From Glaciecola sp034112105 (GTDB taxonomy: Bacteria; Pseudomonadota; Gammaproteobacteria; Enterobacterales; Alteromonadaceae), in contig JAWUVZ010000129.1 of the NCBI GenBank assembly GCA_034112105.1, forward strand, positions 1 to 64,000: DNA of 64,000 bases. The letters are read 5' to 3'. Below, one piece after another: positions 44,554 through 53,208 of this stretch (positions are counted from its first letter, which is position 1; every line of letters begins with the position of its first letter). The position numbers and the translations under genes were made by a program. Below the pieces are notes generated by a model that searched no databases, was not told where the DNA came from, and saw only the letters and a list, made by a program, of their open reading frames with translations.

Positions 44554-46345
44554 ACTGACCCCCACTATAAATTCTTGCTGTTTCGCTATTGTCATCGGGC
44601 GGCACATTCAGCATTTGCAATGTACCGGCTACTATCTTAGAAAAAGTTGGTGCCGCAGTATCGCCAGCATGGTACAAATCACCGCCGGGCTCGTTTATCA
44701 GCACAACCACTGCTATTTGCGGGTTTGAAACGGGCGCAACACCCGCAAAAATATTGACGTATTCTTCGCCGTAACCACCTGCAACAGCCTTTCTACTTGT
44801 ACCCGTTTTTCCCGCAATACGATAACCAGGGACTCTCGCTTTTACGCCTGAGCCCCCATCATGTGTCACGCTTTCCATCATTTCCAGAACAGCCATTGCA
44901 TTTTCATGGCTCACAACACGCTCGGGTAGTTCGAAAGCAGGTTCATTCGACTTGATAATAGACAATGGTACTTTTACACCTCCGTTGCCAATCGTCGCAT
45001 ACATTCTGGCAAGCTGAGCTGTAGTGACTGAAATATTGTAACCAAACGATAGTGATGAAAGTTCATGATCAGACCAGCGATTACGTTCATGAAAAATCCC
45101 GTTTGATTCGCCCACCATGTTGCTGCCCGTAGAACTCATCAAGCCCATGTTGTAGTAGGTATCCATAAGGAAGCCTTTTTCTACCGATAGCGCCAACTTA
45201 GACGTACCCATATTGCTCGATTTTTGAATGATTTCCGTGACGCTAATTTTACCATAGTTACGTGGGTCCTCAATTCGGCTGCCGCCTAAGCGCATCCAAC
45301 CAGGTGAAGTGTCAACAATGGAGTCTTTTTGCACTGAACCGTATTCTAATGCGGCTAATACCGCAATTGGTTTTAATGAAGAACCGGGTTCAAAGGCGTC
45401 TGTTATTGCTCTATTACGCAAACGATGATTAGACACGGTCTTACGATTGTTTGGGTTATATGAAGGTGTATTGGCTAGTGCAAGAATTTCACCGGTATGA
45501 ACATCAACGATAACTACCGATGCCGACGCTGCTTTAAAGTATAGCGTCGCTTCTTTCAGCTCTCGATAGGCTAAAGCTTGAATACGTTGATCGATAGTCA
45601 GCATCAAATCGCCGGCTTTCTCTCCAGCATGCTGCTCAATAATTTCAACTTGGCGACCCTTCGCATCGCGACGAATTTTGCGTTTGTCCGGAGTACCCGT
45701 CAACCAATCGTTGTATAATTTCTCAATGCCTTCGATACCTTTATCATCCACATTAGTAAAACCAATGACATGCGGAGAAACTTCACCAGTTGGGTAATAA
45801 CGTTTGGATTCGTTACGCAAATAAATACCTGGGATAGCCAATTCTTCAACAAAATTAGCCATCGCTGGTGTAACTTGACGTTCAATATACACAAACCGAC
45901 GTTTGGGGTTGTCTACCTTGTCATACAAGCTTTGCACATCAAGACCCAATACTTCTGCAAGCGCTTGGAATCTGCGTTTATCCAGCGCTTGCATTTCACC
46001 AGTCTCGCTATCAAATGCATTAACTACTTTTGGGTCGGCCCAAATAGCCTTCGACGGCACGCTCACTGCCAGCTGCTCACCATTTCTGTCAGTAATCAAA
46101 CCACGATAGCTTGGGTTGTCTCGTACTCGAATAGTACGATTATCGCCTTGTTGAATTAAGCGGTCAGGTTCTATTACCTGAATAAAAGCGGCCCTAGCTG
46201 CTAAGCACACAAAAACAAGTCCCACACTGTAAAGCACAGTAAGAAAGCGCCACTGCATCAACATGGGGGATGTATTTTGTTTGGCTTGGCGGTCTTTGCT
46301 GGTTCCTCCTTTAGCAGATACGCGCGGATTAGCGTTAGCTGCCAT
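44540..46345 (-). CDS. ftsI: Septal peptidoglycan transpeptidase FtsI (PBP3)
   Basis: A 601-residue class B penicillin-binding protein. One N-terminal membrane span (about residues 30-50, FLTVLYSVGLVFVCLAARAAF), the pedestal domain starting VRDNPSYRGLITDRNGEQLA, and the transpeptidase domain with SxxK as EPGSSLKPIAVLAAL (near residue 320), SxN as QKSSNMGTSKLAL and KTGT as GKTGTSRKAVAGGY. It crosslinks septal peptidoglycan with FtsW. It overlaps ftsL by 11 bp and murE by 14 bp. Confidence 0.97.
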   Translation of the reverse strand: MAANANPRVSAKGGTSKDRQAKQNTSPMLMQWRFLTVLYSVGLVFVCLAARAAFIQVIEPDRLIQQGDNRTIRVRDNPSYRGLITDRNGEQLAVSVPSKAIWADPKVVNAFDSETGEMQALDKRRFQALAEVLGLDVQSLYDKVDNPKRRFVYIERQVTPAMANFVEELAIPGIYLRNESKRYYPTGEVSPHVIGFTNVDDKGIEGIEKLYNDWLTGTPDKRKIRRDAKGRQVEIIEQHAGEKAGDLMLTIDQRIQALAYRELKEATLYFKAASASVVIVDVHTGEILALANTPSYNPNNRKTVSNHRLRNRAITDAFEPGSSLKPIAVLAALEYGSVQKDSIVDTSPGWMRLGGSRIEDPRNYGKISVTEIIQKSSNMGTSKLALSVEKGFLMDTYYNMGLMSSTGSNMVGESNGIFHERNRWSDHELSSLSFGYNISVTTAQLARMYATIGNGGVKVPLSIIKSNEPAFELPERVVSHENAMAVLEMMESVTHDGGSGVKARVPGYRIAGKTGTSRKAVAGGYGEEYVNIFAGVAPVSNPQIAVVVLINEPGGDLYHAGDTAAPTFSKIVAGTLQMLNVPPDDNSETARIYSGGQYDTH

Positions 46346-46667
46346 TCGATTTCCCTCGCACTAAAACCTCATCTTCCGGATTTGGACGACGCATATTTAG
46401 ATTTTCACGAACCACTTGTTCAATACCGTTGTGCTCAGTTAACGCGCTTTGTTCGATAATCAAGTGACGCCACTCGACGTCCAACTCATCTTTCTCTTGA
46501 ATTAACGATTCGTGTTGCATCGACAACTGACGGTTGTGATGAGCACCCAGGACGACGCCAATAGCGGTTGCAACAACAGCTATAAACAACATCACTTTAA
46601 ATAAATTACGGCCTAGTTCAGATGTGATAAGTAACAACAAGTTAAAGTTGGTACTGGGCATATTCAT
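46335..46667 (-). CDS. ftsL: Cell division protein FtsL
   Basis: A 110-residue bitopic protein with a short cytoplasmic tail, one membrane span (about 24-42, VMLFIAVVATAIGVVLGA) and a periplasmic leucine-zipper-like coiled coil ending in IEQVVRENLNMRRPNPEDEV, the conserved C-terminal motif. It forms a complex with FtsB and FtsQ to activate FtsWI. Overlaps rsmH and ftsI at its two ends. Confidence 0.94.
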   Translation of the reverse strand: MNMPSTNFNLLLLITSELGRNLFKVMLFIAVVATAIGVVLGAHHNRQLSMQHESLIQEKDELDVEWRHLIIEQSALTEHNGIEQVVRENLNMRRPNPEDEVLVRGKSNGS

Positions 46668-47602
46668 AATTTCTCGGCTGTTCTAAGCACTGAACTGCGG
46701 CACCGCACATTTTGTGCAATTTCTTCAGCGGTAGGTTTTACGGCTCTACCGATAGCTATCACAAGCTTCTCTGCATCTATTTCCTGTTGTGTAATAGGTA
46801 ATCCGCGAGGAATGTCTTTACCCTTACTTAATTTTCTAATAAAGCGTTTGACTACGCGATCCTCAAGCGAATGAAAACTGATAACCACTAATCTGCCACC
46901 CGTTTTAAGCACCCTAACGGCGCCTTCTAAGCCCTGGTTCAATTGATCAAGTTCGCCATTAATAAAAATTCTGACACCTTGAAAACTTCGCGTCGCAGGA
47001 TGCTTAAACTTATCCTTTACGGGCACCGCTTTATCAATTAATTGAGCAAACTCTGCAGTGGTTTCTAGAGGCTTTATCAACCTTTGCTCTAGTACTGCGT
47101 GCGCAATTCGCTTGCCAAATTTTTCCTCACCATAGGTTTTTAATACCATCGTGATTTCTTCAAGATCAGCTTTATTTAACCAATCAGACGCACTTATGCC
47201 AGTAGAACGGTCCATACGCATATCCAAAGGACCGTCTTTTTGAAAACTGAAGCCTCTTGAAGCATCATCCAGTTGTGGGGACGACACCCCTATATCCATT
47301 AACACACCATCAATGTCGCACATCAGCTCAAGTTCGTTGACCACGTCTTCAATGTTTGAAAATGCGACATGATGTATGCTGAATCTAGGGTCGTCGATAA
47401 AACGTTGGGCAGACTCAATTGCTGTATCATCACGGTCCAATGCAATGAGTCTACCTTTACTTGAAAGTTGTTTGAGAATTTCGGCACTGTGGCCACCGCG
47501 TCCAAAAGTCGCGTCAATATAAATTCCATCAGGCTTTATATTCAAGCCAGAGATCGATTCTTGCAGTAGTACCGAGCGATGAATAAATTTTTCTGACGTC
47601 AT
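46664..47602 (-). CDS. rsmH: 16S rRNA (cytosine1402-N4)-methyltransferase
   Basis: A 312-residue class I SAM methyltransferase (formerly MraW) that N4-methylates C1402 in the ribosomal P site. It has HRSVLLQESI, the SAM motif IDATFGRGGHSAEIL (near residue 30), DRDDTAI, GVLMDIGVSSPQLDDASRGFSF and VVISFHSLEDRVVKRFI. Overlaps mraZ by 4 bp; standard second gene of the dcw cluster. Confidence 0.97.
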   Translation of the reverse strand: MTSEKFIHRSVLLQESISGLNIKPDGIYIDATFGRGGHSAEILKQLSSKGRLIALDRDDTAIESAQRFIDDPRFSIHHVAFSNIEDVVNELELMCDIDGVLMDIGVSSPQLDDASRGFSFQKDGPLDMRMDRSTGISASDWLNKADLEEITMVLKTYGEEKFGKRIAHAVLEQRLIKPLETTAEFAQLIDKAVPVKDKFKHPATRSFQGVRIFINGELDQLNQGLEGAVRVLKTGGRLVVISFHSLEDRVVKRFIRKLSKGKDIPRGLPITQQEIDAEKLVIAIGRAVKPTAEEIAQNVRCRSSVLRTAEKL

Positions 47603-48057
47603 AACGAGAAATCCTGAAGACGCTCAGTAAGCTCGAATTGGCCCAGTTTCTCGATTTCAATGTCTTCAACGATCTGCTGCTGCCAAACGTTCGCATCCCA
47701 AATCTCAAATTTATTGAGTTGACCGACAAGCATGATTTGTTTGTCCAGAGCGGCATGTTGACGAAGTGTCGGTGCGATTAGTATACGCCCGCTTTTGTCC
47801 ATTTCGCCTTCCATTGCATAGCCTAGTAGCAAGCGTTGCAAACGACGTTCTTGAGGATTTGTACTCGAAAGCTTACTCAATTTAAGCTCGATTTCCTCCC
47901 ATTCAGGGAGGGGGTAAAGTAGCAAACAGTTTTGGGAGGTATCGATCGTGCAGACCAGCTGTCCCTGGCAATCATCCAACAGCGACTGACGGTACCTTGT
48001 GGGTATCGTTAGTCGACCTTTGCTATCCAGATTAATTGCGTTAGCGCCGCGGAACAT
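47599..48057 (-). CDS. mraZ: MraZ, transcriptional regulator of the dcw cluster
   Basis: A 152-residue protein with two SpoVT/AbrB-like domains (NLDSKGRLTIPTRYR at residues 8-22 and MDKSGRILIAPTLRQHA at about 85-100). E. coli MraZ forms a ring and represses its own promoter by binding 10-bp-spaced TGGG repeats. Such repeats are present upstream at 48130-48154. First gene of the cluster. Confidence 0.96.
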   Translation of the reverse strand: MFRGANAINLDSKGRLTIPTRYRQSLLDDCQGQLVCTIDTSQNCLLLYPLPEWEEIELKLSKLSSTNPQERRLQRLLLGYAMEGEMDKSGRILIAPTLRQHAALDKQIMLVGQLNKFEIWDANVWQQQIVEDIEIEKLGQFELTERLQDFSL

Positions 48058-48129
48058 TCCCCTAGCCTTTTATTATTATTAGCTCATATTATTATTTTTA
48101 TTATTAAGCTGGTTGCATTCGACCAAAAA

Positions 48130-48154
48130 AACCATTTTTCGCCACTTTTACCCA
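48130..48154 (-). promoter_or_regulatory. MraZ-type operator (10-bp-spaced TGG repeats)
   Basis: On the minus strand TGGGT-N5-TGGCG-N5-TGGTT, three repeats exactly 10 bp apart, just downstream of the predicted -10 box. This spacing is that of known MraZ sites; the second and third repeats are degenerate (TGGC, TGGT). Confidence 0.7.
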
Positions 48155-48164
48155 CTTTTCATAG

Positions 48165-48192
48165 TTTATGTACCATCATGCCCCACTGTCAA
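48165..48192 (-). promoter_or_regulatory. Predicted mra promoter
   Basis: Minus strand TTGACA (48187-48192, perfect), 16-bp spacer, CATAAA (48165-48170). Predicted start near 48158 places the MraZ repeats over the start site, leaving a leader of about 100 nt. Confidence 0.7.
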
Positions 48193-48273
48193 GCACATTT
48201 ACGTCAAACTGGTAAATAGTTTACAACCCTAGACTGTATATAAACACAGGCATTGCATGAATTTGAGATATAA

Positions 48274-48297
48274 AAAAACCACCCGTAGGTGGTTTTT
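48274..48297 (-). terminator. Rho-independent terminator of sapC
   Basis: Perfect stem AAAAACCACC / GGTGGTTTTT with loop CGTA and a T run on the minus strand, 26 bp beyond the sapC stop; it insulates the mra promoter. Confidence 0.9.
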
Positions 48298-48322
48298 GCT
48301 TTAGTTTTTAATTGCTTGTATT

Positions 48323-49087
48323 TTAAGCAGTAGGTTGTTCGCCTTCGCCTTCTTTAGGTACAGGTCTAATTTGCACCGTTCTAATTGGCTTATCGCCCTT
48401 GTTAGATAATTCAACCAAACGGTTCAATTGTGCTAATGACATCATAATTGCGTACATAGCGCCTAAGAAACCGGCTTTGTGTAGTTCAAGAATAACCGCA
48501 TCATCCAGCGCGTTAAGTTTTTTCTCATCGATGCTCATTATACCTGTTACGTTACGAGCAGTGCCGTCTTGGTACTGAATACCAATTTGTATGTTTTCTA
48601 GCAATTCAAGCTCTACAACACGTTTTACGAAACGTTGGTTGAGCATTTCGCTGTTTGCAAGTTCAGCTAAAAATTGCTGACGATTCTTTAAGAAATCAGT
48701 AGGTTCGCCTTCTTTAGTGAATAATGCTTCACCTTCGTCGGCAACTAAATGGCTATTTTCATCAAAGAATACTCCCAATTTCTCGCCATCCGGACGAATA
48801 TCAAAAGGGTAACGTTGTATGTTTAATGGTACATGCGGGCCCTGCCATTTGTCTTCTGCCCAGAACAAGTTAACGTTTTGGTCAACGCCTAGCATTGCGA
48901 CAGTATGGATGTTCTTATTCGTTGGATCTTCAATGAAAACCACCGGCATTGATGATGCCAAATGCGCGAATTCACGGATAGTTGCTGCTGCAAGGTGAGT
49001 TTCTTTTGCAAAACTAAGATCTAGCTGAGGAATGATTTTTAGATCTTTATGCGTCTTTTTGTCCAGCGCGATATAATTAATAGCCAT
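48323..49087 (-). CDS. SapC family protein
   Basis: A 254-residue SapC-family protein (YIALDKKTHKDLKIIPQLDLSFAKETHLAAATIREFAHLASSMPVVFIED). The family takes its name from Campylobacter S-layer loci, but in marine gammaproteobacteria members are often near TonB receptors and tryptophan halogenases, with undetermined function. No signal peptide or membrane span is visible. Single-gene unit with its own terminator; the 391-bp upstream region shared with a divergent dipeptidase gene holds a Pho-box-like element. Confidence 0.82.
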   Translation of the reverse strand: MAINYIALDKKTHKDLKIIPQLDLSFAKETHLAAATIREFAHLASSMPVVFIEDPTNKNIHTVAMLGVDQNVNLFWAEDKWQGPHVPLNIQRYPFDIRPDGEKLGVFFDENSHLVADEGEALFTKEGEPTDFLKNRQQFLAELANSEMLNQRFVKRVVELELLENIQIGIQYQDGTARNVTGIMSIDEKKLNALDDAVILELHKAGFLGAMYAIMMSLAQLNRLVELSNKGDKPIRTVQIRPVPKEGEGEQPTA

Positions 49088-49478
49088 TTTAATATAATTC
49101 TCTTACTTAAGTTTGATGAGGCTATTTTTAATCGTTAGCGCTGCATCGTTCAGTCATGAAACTGCCATGAAGGGTTTACGACTAACCACTTTCATGACAA
49201 TGAAAATTCGTATTTTTACCCATGGGATAACGCCAGTTATTATCGCCTAAACAGAATTGGAAGTCACTCTGTAACCTAATATTAACAACTAAAATTAGGC
49301 TTTTTTTCTATTAAGTTGCACAATACGGTCAAGACAACCGTGGTTGCCAAGTTGAAACCGTACAATTTTTATTCTATTCGTGTTTTTTATTACTGCTAAC
49401 GTAAAAGATAACAAAAACACAGTTATAATATTAAACAAAAATAACAATTAATAAATATCTATTCCAAAAGGACTGCTA
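49088..49478. other. Divergent control region between sapC and dipeptidase
   Basis: No gene seen. Contains a Pho-box-like direct repeat (49151-49168), an inverted repeat GTCATGAAA / TTTCATGAC (49153-49161 and 49190-49198), and a loosely palindromic stretch around TACGGT (49324-49329) with a matching ACCGTA about 30 bp on. Otherwise AT-rich. Confidence 0.5.
49151..49168 (+). promoter_or_regulatory. Pho-box-like direct repeat
   Basis: CAGTCAT-GAAA-CTGCCAT: two 7-mers 11 bp apart, each one base off CTGTCAT, the PhoB half-site. Weaker than the copy at 61766-61783. On the plus strand it points to the dipeptidase gene but lies 310 bp away. Confidence 0.4.
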
Positions 49479-50693
49479 ATGCGAAAACAATCCACCGCTA
49501 TCCTCGTGATACTCTCATCATTAGTGCTAACGGCATGTCATACCACAAGCTCAGCACAAAAAATTGAAAGTAACGCGCAAGCAGCGAAACGAATCACTCA
49601 ACAAAATATTATTGTCGATGGTCATATAGATGTGCCCTATCGAATACAAAATCAATGGGTAGACGTCACAAAAAGCACAGAAAATGGTGATTTTGATTAT
49701 CCTCGTGCAGTAGAAGGTGGCTTAAATGCACCTTTTATGTCTATTTATGTACCTGCTAGTCTAGACAATTCAGCTGAATCGACAGCCTTGGCTCACCAGT
49801 TAATTGACTATGTTGAAGCTATTGTTGGACGCGCTCCGGATAAATTTGCACTGGCATATTCCGTTGCTGATGTAGAACAAAATTTTAAGGAGAATAAAAT
49901 CTCATTGCCAATGGGAATGGAAAATGGCTCTCCAGTGCAAGGTTCTCTTGATACCCTGCGCGTCTTTCATGAACGAGGAATTCGCTACATCACACTCGCA
50001 CATAGCCAAAGTAACCATATTAGCGATTCATCTTATGACTTACGCCGGCAATGGAAGGGCCTCAGTCCTTTTGGTAAAGAATTAGTAGTAGAAATGAACA
50101 AACTTGGGATTATCGTTGATATTTCGCATGTTTCTGACGCCGCTTTTTATCAGGTTGTCGAAATAAGCAACGCCCCTGTCATAGCGTCACATTCATCTTT
50201 ACGTAAATTCACTCCTGGATTTGAGCGTAATATGGACGACAAAATGATCAAAGCCTTAGCTGCTAACAAAGGCGTTATTATGATTAATTTTGGTTCAGGC
50301 TTCGTTAGCCCAGTTGCGCGCAGCTGGCGTGACAACAGAACCAATAAAGCAGAAGAGCTCGCTAGAGCATTTGGTGAAGATAGCCAAGAAGTGAAAGATT
50401 TTGTTGAAACGTATAATACGCAGAGCCCTTACCCATTTGCTACCTTGGAGATAGTACTTGATCATATCGACCACGTGGTCAATTTAGTCGGTATTGATTA
50501 TGTTGGTATTGGATCGGACTACGACGGTGTAGGAGATTCTCTACCCGTCAATTTAAAGGACGTCTCTGAGTTTCCTAACCTTGTTGAAGGATTATTAGAT
50601 CGTGGATATTCAGAGAGTAATATTAAAAAAATTCTAAATGAAAATGTATTGCGTGTATGGCGCGAGGTTGAAGCCGTCGCCAAAGCAGGATGA
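49479..50693 (+). CDS. Membrane dipeptidase (peptidase M19), lipoprotein
   Basis: A 404-residue renal-dipeptidase-type zinc enzyme that cleaves dipeptides. A lipoprotein signal peptide ends in LTAC (Cys at residue 20). The metal site HIDVP near residue 49 (DGHID), LAHSQSNHISD, GIIVDISHVSD and APVIASHSSLRKF supply the conserved His ligands; the C-terminal VGIGSDYDGVGDSLP is the substrate Asp/Arg region. It is probably periplasmic, membrane-anchored. Spaced 85 bp from an RRM gene on the same strand. Confidence 0.93.
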   Translation: MRKQSTAILVILSSLVLTACHTTSSAQKIESNAQAAKRITQQNIIVDGHIDVPYRIQNQWVDVTKSTENGDFDYPRAVEGGLNAPFMSIYVPASLDNSAESTALAHQLIDYVEAIVGRAPDKFALAYSVADVEQNFKENKISLPMGMENGSPVQGSLDTLRVFHERGIRYITLAHSQSNHISDSSYDLRRQWKGLSPFGKELVVEMNKLGIIVDISHVSDAAFYQVVEISNAPVIASHSSLRKFTPGFERNMDDKMIKALAANKGVIMINFGSGFVSPVARSWRDNRTNKAEELARAFGEDSQEVKDFVETYNTQSPYPFATLEIVLDHIDHVVNLVGIDYVGIGSDYDGVGDSLPVNLKDVSEFPNLVEGLLDRGYSESNIKKILNENVLRVWREVEAVAKAG

Positions 50694-50778
50694 ATTTAGC
50701 ACGCATGGTTAACTTTAGTTAAAACATACAGGCATTGTTGGGGTATCATGGGCGAAATTACTTTGACCATATACCTCA

Positions 50779-51054
50779 ATGAAACTAATAATACGAAACT
50801 TAGCACGAAGCACCACACAAGAGTCACTTAACGCTCTCTTTACTGAAATTGGCTTAGTTCAATCTTGCAGTCTAGTTATTGACAAAGCCACTGGCAAGTC
50901 CAAAGGCTTTGCGTTCGTTGAAATGCCGAAAATTGGCGAAGCTAAAATTGCGATCGGGAAACTGAACAACATTGAGCTTGACGGGAGTAAAATACGGGTT
51001 AAGAAGGCAGAGCAAGCGCCAGCCGATGCTGATAAAAAAGACACCGATAATTAA
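50779..51054 (+). CDS. RRM-type RNA-binding protein
   Basis: A 91-residue single RNA-recognition-motif protein. RNP2 (LIIRNL) is at residues 3-8 and RNP1 (KGFAFVEM) near 42-49, followed by an Ala/Asp/Lys tail. Bacterial RRM proteins are often cold-induced and bind single-stranded RNA. Its stop codon is 2 bp from the convergent HEAT-repeat gene, with no terminator between, so transcripts of both must overlap. Confidence 0.93.
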   Translation: MKLIIRNLARSTTQESLNALFTEIGLVQSCSLVIDKATGKSKGFAFVEMPKIGEAKIAIGKLNNIELDGSKIRVKKAEQAPADADKKDTDN

Positions 51055-51056
51055 TG

Positions 51057-51902
51057 CTAAACTACCTTTAGCATTTTAGGTTTACATGCATCAAGTGCGT
51101 GTTGGAGTTGATATTCAAAAAACACGTCCTCTTCTAGATCCAATGTTTTTTCCAACTCAACTAGTGTTGAATATAACCGTGAGCTCGCTAGTATTTCGGC
51201 GGCTTCTATACTCAACATACTGACGTCTTCAAAATTTCCCCACTCATTTAAGAGTAACTCAATCGCGCCACTATCCTTTCTGTTTGCGAGCCCGACGAGC
51301 GCTTCACCTCTGATCTCACTATCTTCGTCAGAAGCACCTTTATGCAATGCCTGTCGAATTTGAGGTGAATCAATTTCAATTTGTGTACCTAGCCCAAACA
51401 TTGCCCAATTCCTTGTATCGAGATCTTCATCGCGAGACAACAACAACATAACATCAATAGCCTCGTTTGATTCCTGACCTAACAAGGCAAAAACGACGCC
51501 ATTCCTAATTTCTGTACTGGGGCTTTGTGCAAACTTAATAACGTGAGCAATCGCCTTTTCATCACAGCGGTTACCGAGGGCAACACAGGCAAAATAAACA
51601 ACACTATCAACCTTGTCCTGCAATGCCGATATTAATAAATTAACGCTCATATCCAAAAAAGTTTTATCACGCCAGCCTAATTGCCCCAAAATATCTGCGC
51701 CTACCCCGCGGTCAATCGGGTCATCGCTCTGAAGGTATGCTTTTCCTAACTGAAATTCCTCTTCGCCACCCCGATAATGGACCAGTGCTAGGGTAGTCTC
51801 CCAATTATTTTCCTCAATACCACGCCTATAACGTTCAACTACAGAGAGACTACTTTCACTTTTGTTTTCATACTTTAAGTCAAAACGAGTTTTAACCGGC
51901 AT
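51057..51902 (-). CDS. HEAT-repeat protein
   Basis: A 281-residue all-helical protein with PBS-lyase-type HEAT repeats from about residue 60 (VGADILGQLGW, YFACVALGNR, EIRNGVVFALLGQ, DTRNWAMFGLGTQ, EIRGEALVGLANRKDSGAIELLL). Such repeats form protein-binding solenoids. It has no catalytic motif. It overlaps the upstream hydrolase gene as TAATG, so the two are translated together and may act on one target; that target is not known. Confidence 0.85.
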   Translation of the reverse strand: MPVKTRFDLKYENKSESSLSVVERYRRGIEENNWETTLALVHYRGGEEEFQLGKAYLQSDDPIDRGVGADILGQLGWRDKTFLDMSVNLLISALQDKVDSVVYFACVALGNRCDEKAIAHVIKFAQSPSTEIRNGVVFALLGQESNEAIDVMLLLSRDEDLDTRNWAMFGLGTQIEIDSPQIRQALHKGASDEDSEIRGEALVGLANRKDSGAIELLLNEWGNFEDVSMLSIEAAEILASSRLYSTLVELEKTLDLEEDVFFEYQLQHALDACKPKMLKVV

Positions 51903-53020
51903 TATTGACCTTTGCGCTGTTGTTCAAAAAAATAGTCTAACATTGCCATCATATTATTGAATAAAGGATTAGGTTTTGGGATCGCACAACGCTCACTTAT
52001 ATTGAGTTGTGTTTTATCTATTTTAAGGCCTATCATCATCATTGAACTCATAACCAAATCTTGGTGGCAAGTGTCGTATGAGCGGTCAATTGTCATCACT
52101 TGATGTTCACCGTCAATCTTTGCCATTAAGTCCTCAACGCCATAATAGGGAGCAATAATATCAGCGAGTGAATGCGCAACAAAAATAGGTTTTGAAACTG
52201 TCGTTTCTGCTAATAAATAACGTATCTCAAAAATAACATCGGCAACTGTTAAGCCAGCATAGCCCGCTGCGTCAGGGTAACGGTAAGGGTTTGCTCCAGT
52301 GCTAACAAAATCACCATCGACTATTTTTGCTATCCACTTCATGCCCCAAATTTGACCTAAGTTTTCTGCGCTATCAGACAAGGCTAAGGCCCCTGAGAAA
52401 AGTAATAAACCATCGATTTCGTCGGGATGCAGTAACATGTACCTAGTGGCAAGTGTTCCTCCCGTTGAAAATCCACCAATATAAGTTTTATCTGAATAAG
52501 GGCTAATAAGGCTCATGATGCTATCGACGTGAGAATACCAGCGTTGCTGCAAAGTAGGGTCACGCATATCGTTAGCGGCATCCAGTTTCCCATTCCCAGG
52601 CGTGAGAGGCGCAACCACCGTGAATCCTTTATCGTTAAGATGTTGCGCGATTGAACGAATATAAAAAGGAGAGTCTGATAAGCCGTGAAATAACACGACT
52701 ATAGGTGCGATTTGTCTTTTACCATTTACACTGGGCATGCCTTTGGAATACAAAATAAAAGGAGAGTTACCTTCATTTCTAAGTGCCTTAGAGCATACTT
52801 TGTATTCATATAATCCAACGTTGTCTTGGCAAGGTCTGACACTACCTAATTCGTTTTCATATAATGTATAAAAATCCTCGAACAGTTGCACGGGCAATGC
52901 AAGTCGATTGCTATTTAGTTCTTGGGCTTGCACTGGCCGCACAAAAAACAACACAAACATCACTAGAGTGCCAGTTGTAAAACGTTTCAATATAGCGAGT
53001 TTCGCGATACCACTGTCCAT
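51902..53020 (-). CDS. Alpha/beta hydrolase, exported
   Basis: About 372 residues from the ATG at 53020, which has AAAGGAA upstream; the open frame extends to 53065 without a better signal. A hydrophobic signal segment ends near VQAQ. The alpha/beta hydrolase fold shows the nucleophile elbow YIGGFSTGGTLATRY (GxSxG), oxyanion region VVLFHGLSDSPFY, and candidate acid and base residues in VAHSLADIIAPYYG and DTCHQDLV. It resembles monoacylglycerol-lipase/S33-type carboxylesterases; substrate unknown. Coupled to the HEAT-repeat gene downstream by TAATG. Confidence 0.85.
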   Translation of the reverse strand: MDSGIAKLAILKRFTTGTLVMFVLFFVRPVQAQELNSNRLALPVQLFEDFYTLYENELGSVRPCQDNVGLYEYKVCSKALRNEGNSPFILYSKGMPSVNGKRQIAPIVVLFHGLSDSPFYIRSIAQHLNDKGFTVVAPLTPGNGKLDAANDMRDPTLQQRWYSHVDSIMSLISPYSDKTYIGGFSTGGTLATRYMLLHPDEIDGLLLFSGALALSDSAENLGQIWGMKWIAKIVDGDFVSTGANPYRYPDAAGYAGLTVADVIFEIRYLLAETTVSKPIFVAHSLADIIAPYYGVEDLMAKIDGEHQVMTIDRSYDTCHQDLVMSSMMMIGLKIDKTQLNISERCAIPKPNPLFNNMMAMLDYFFEQQRKGQ

Positions 53021-53151
53021 CAATTTTGGTTCCTTTAACTGAAGCAATCTTTGCGAATGAATCATACTTTACAAATGAGTAGTGCTTTAAAAATGATGTT
53101 TATTCCATAAAGTCCTAAGTCTACGGCATTTTATACTTTGCAAAAACAAAA

Positions 53152-53180
53152 AAAGGCACTGTTGCTCAACATGTGCCTTT
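53152..53180 (-). terminator. Rho-independent terminator of the peroxiredoxin gene
   Basis: Stem AAAGGCAC / GTGCCTTT with a 13-nt loop; minus strand continues with a T run (A run 53148-53154). 28 bp beyond the stop. Confidence 0.8.
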
Positions 53181-53208
53181 GCATCTGACATATTTCTTAT
53201 GATTCGGT

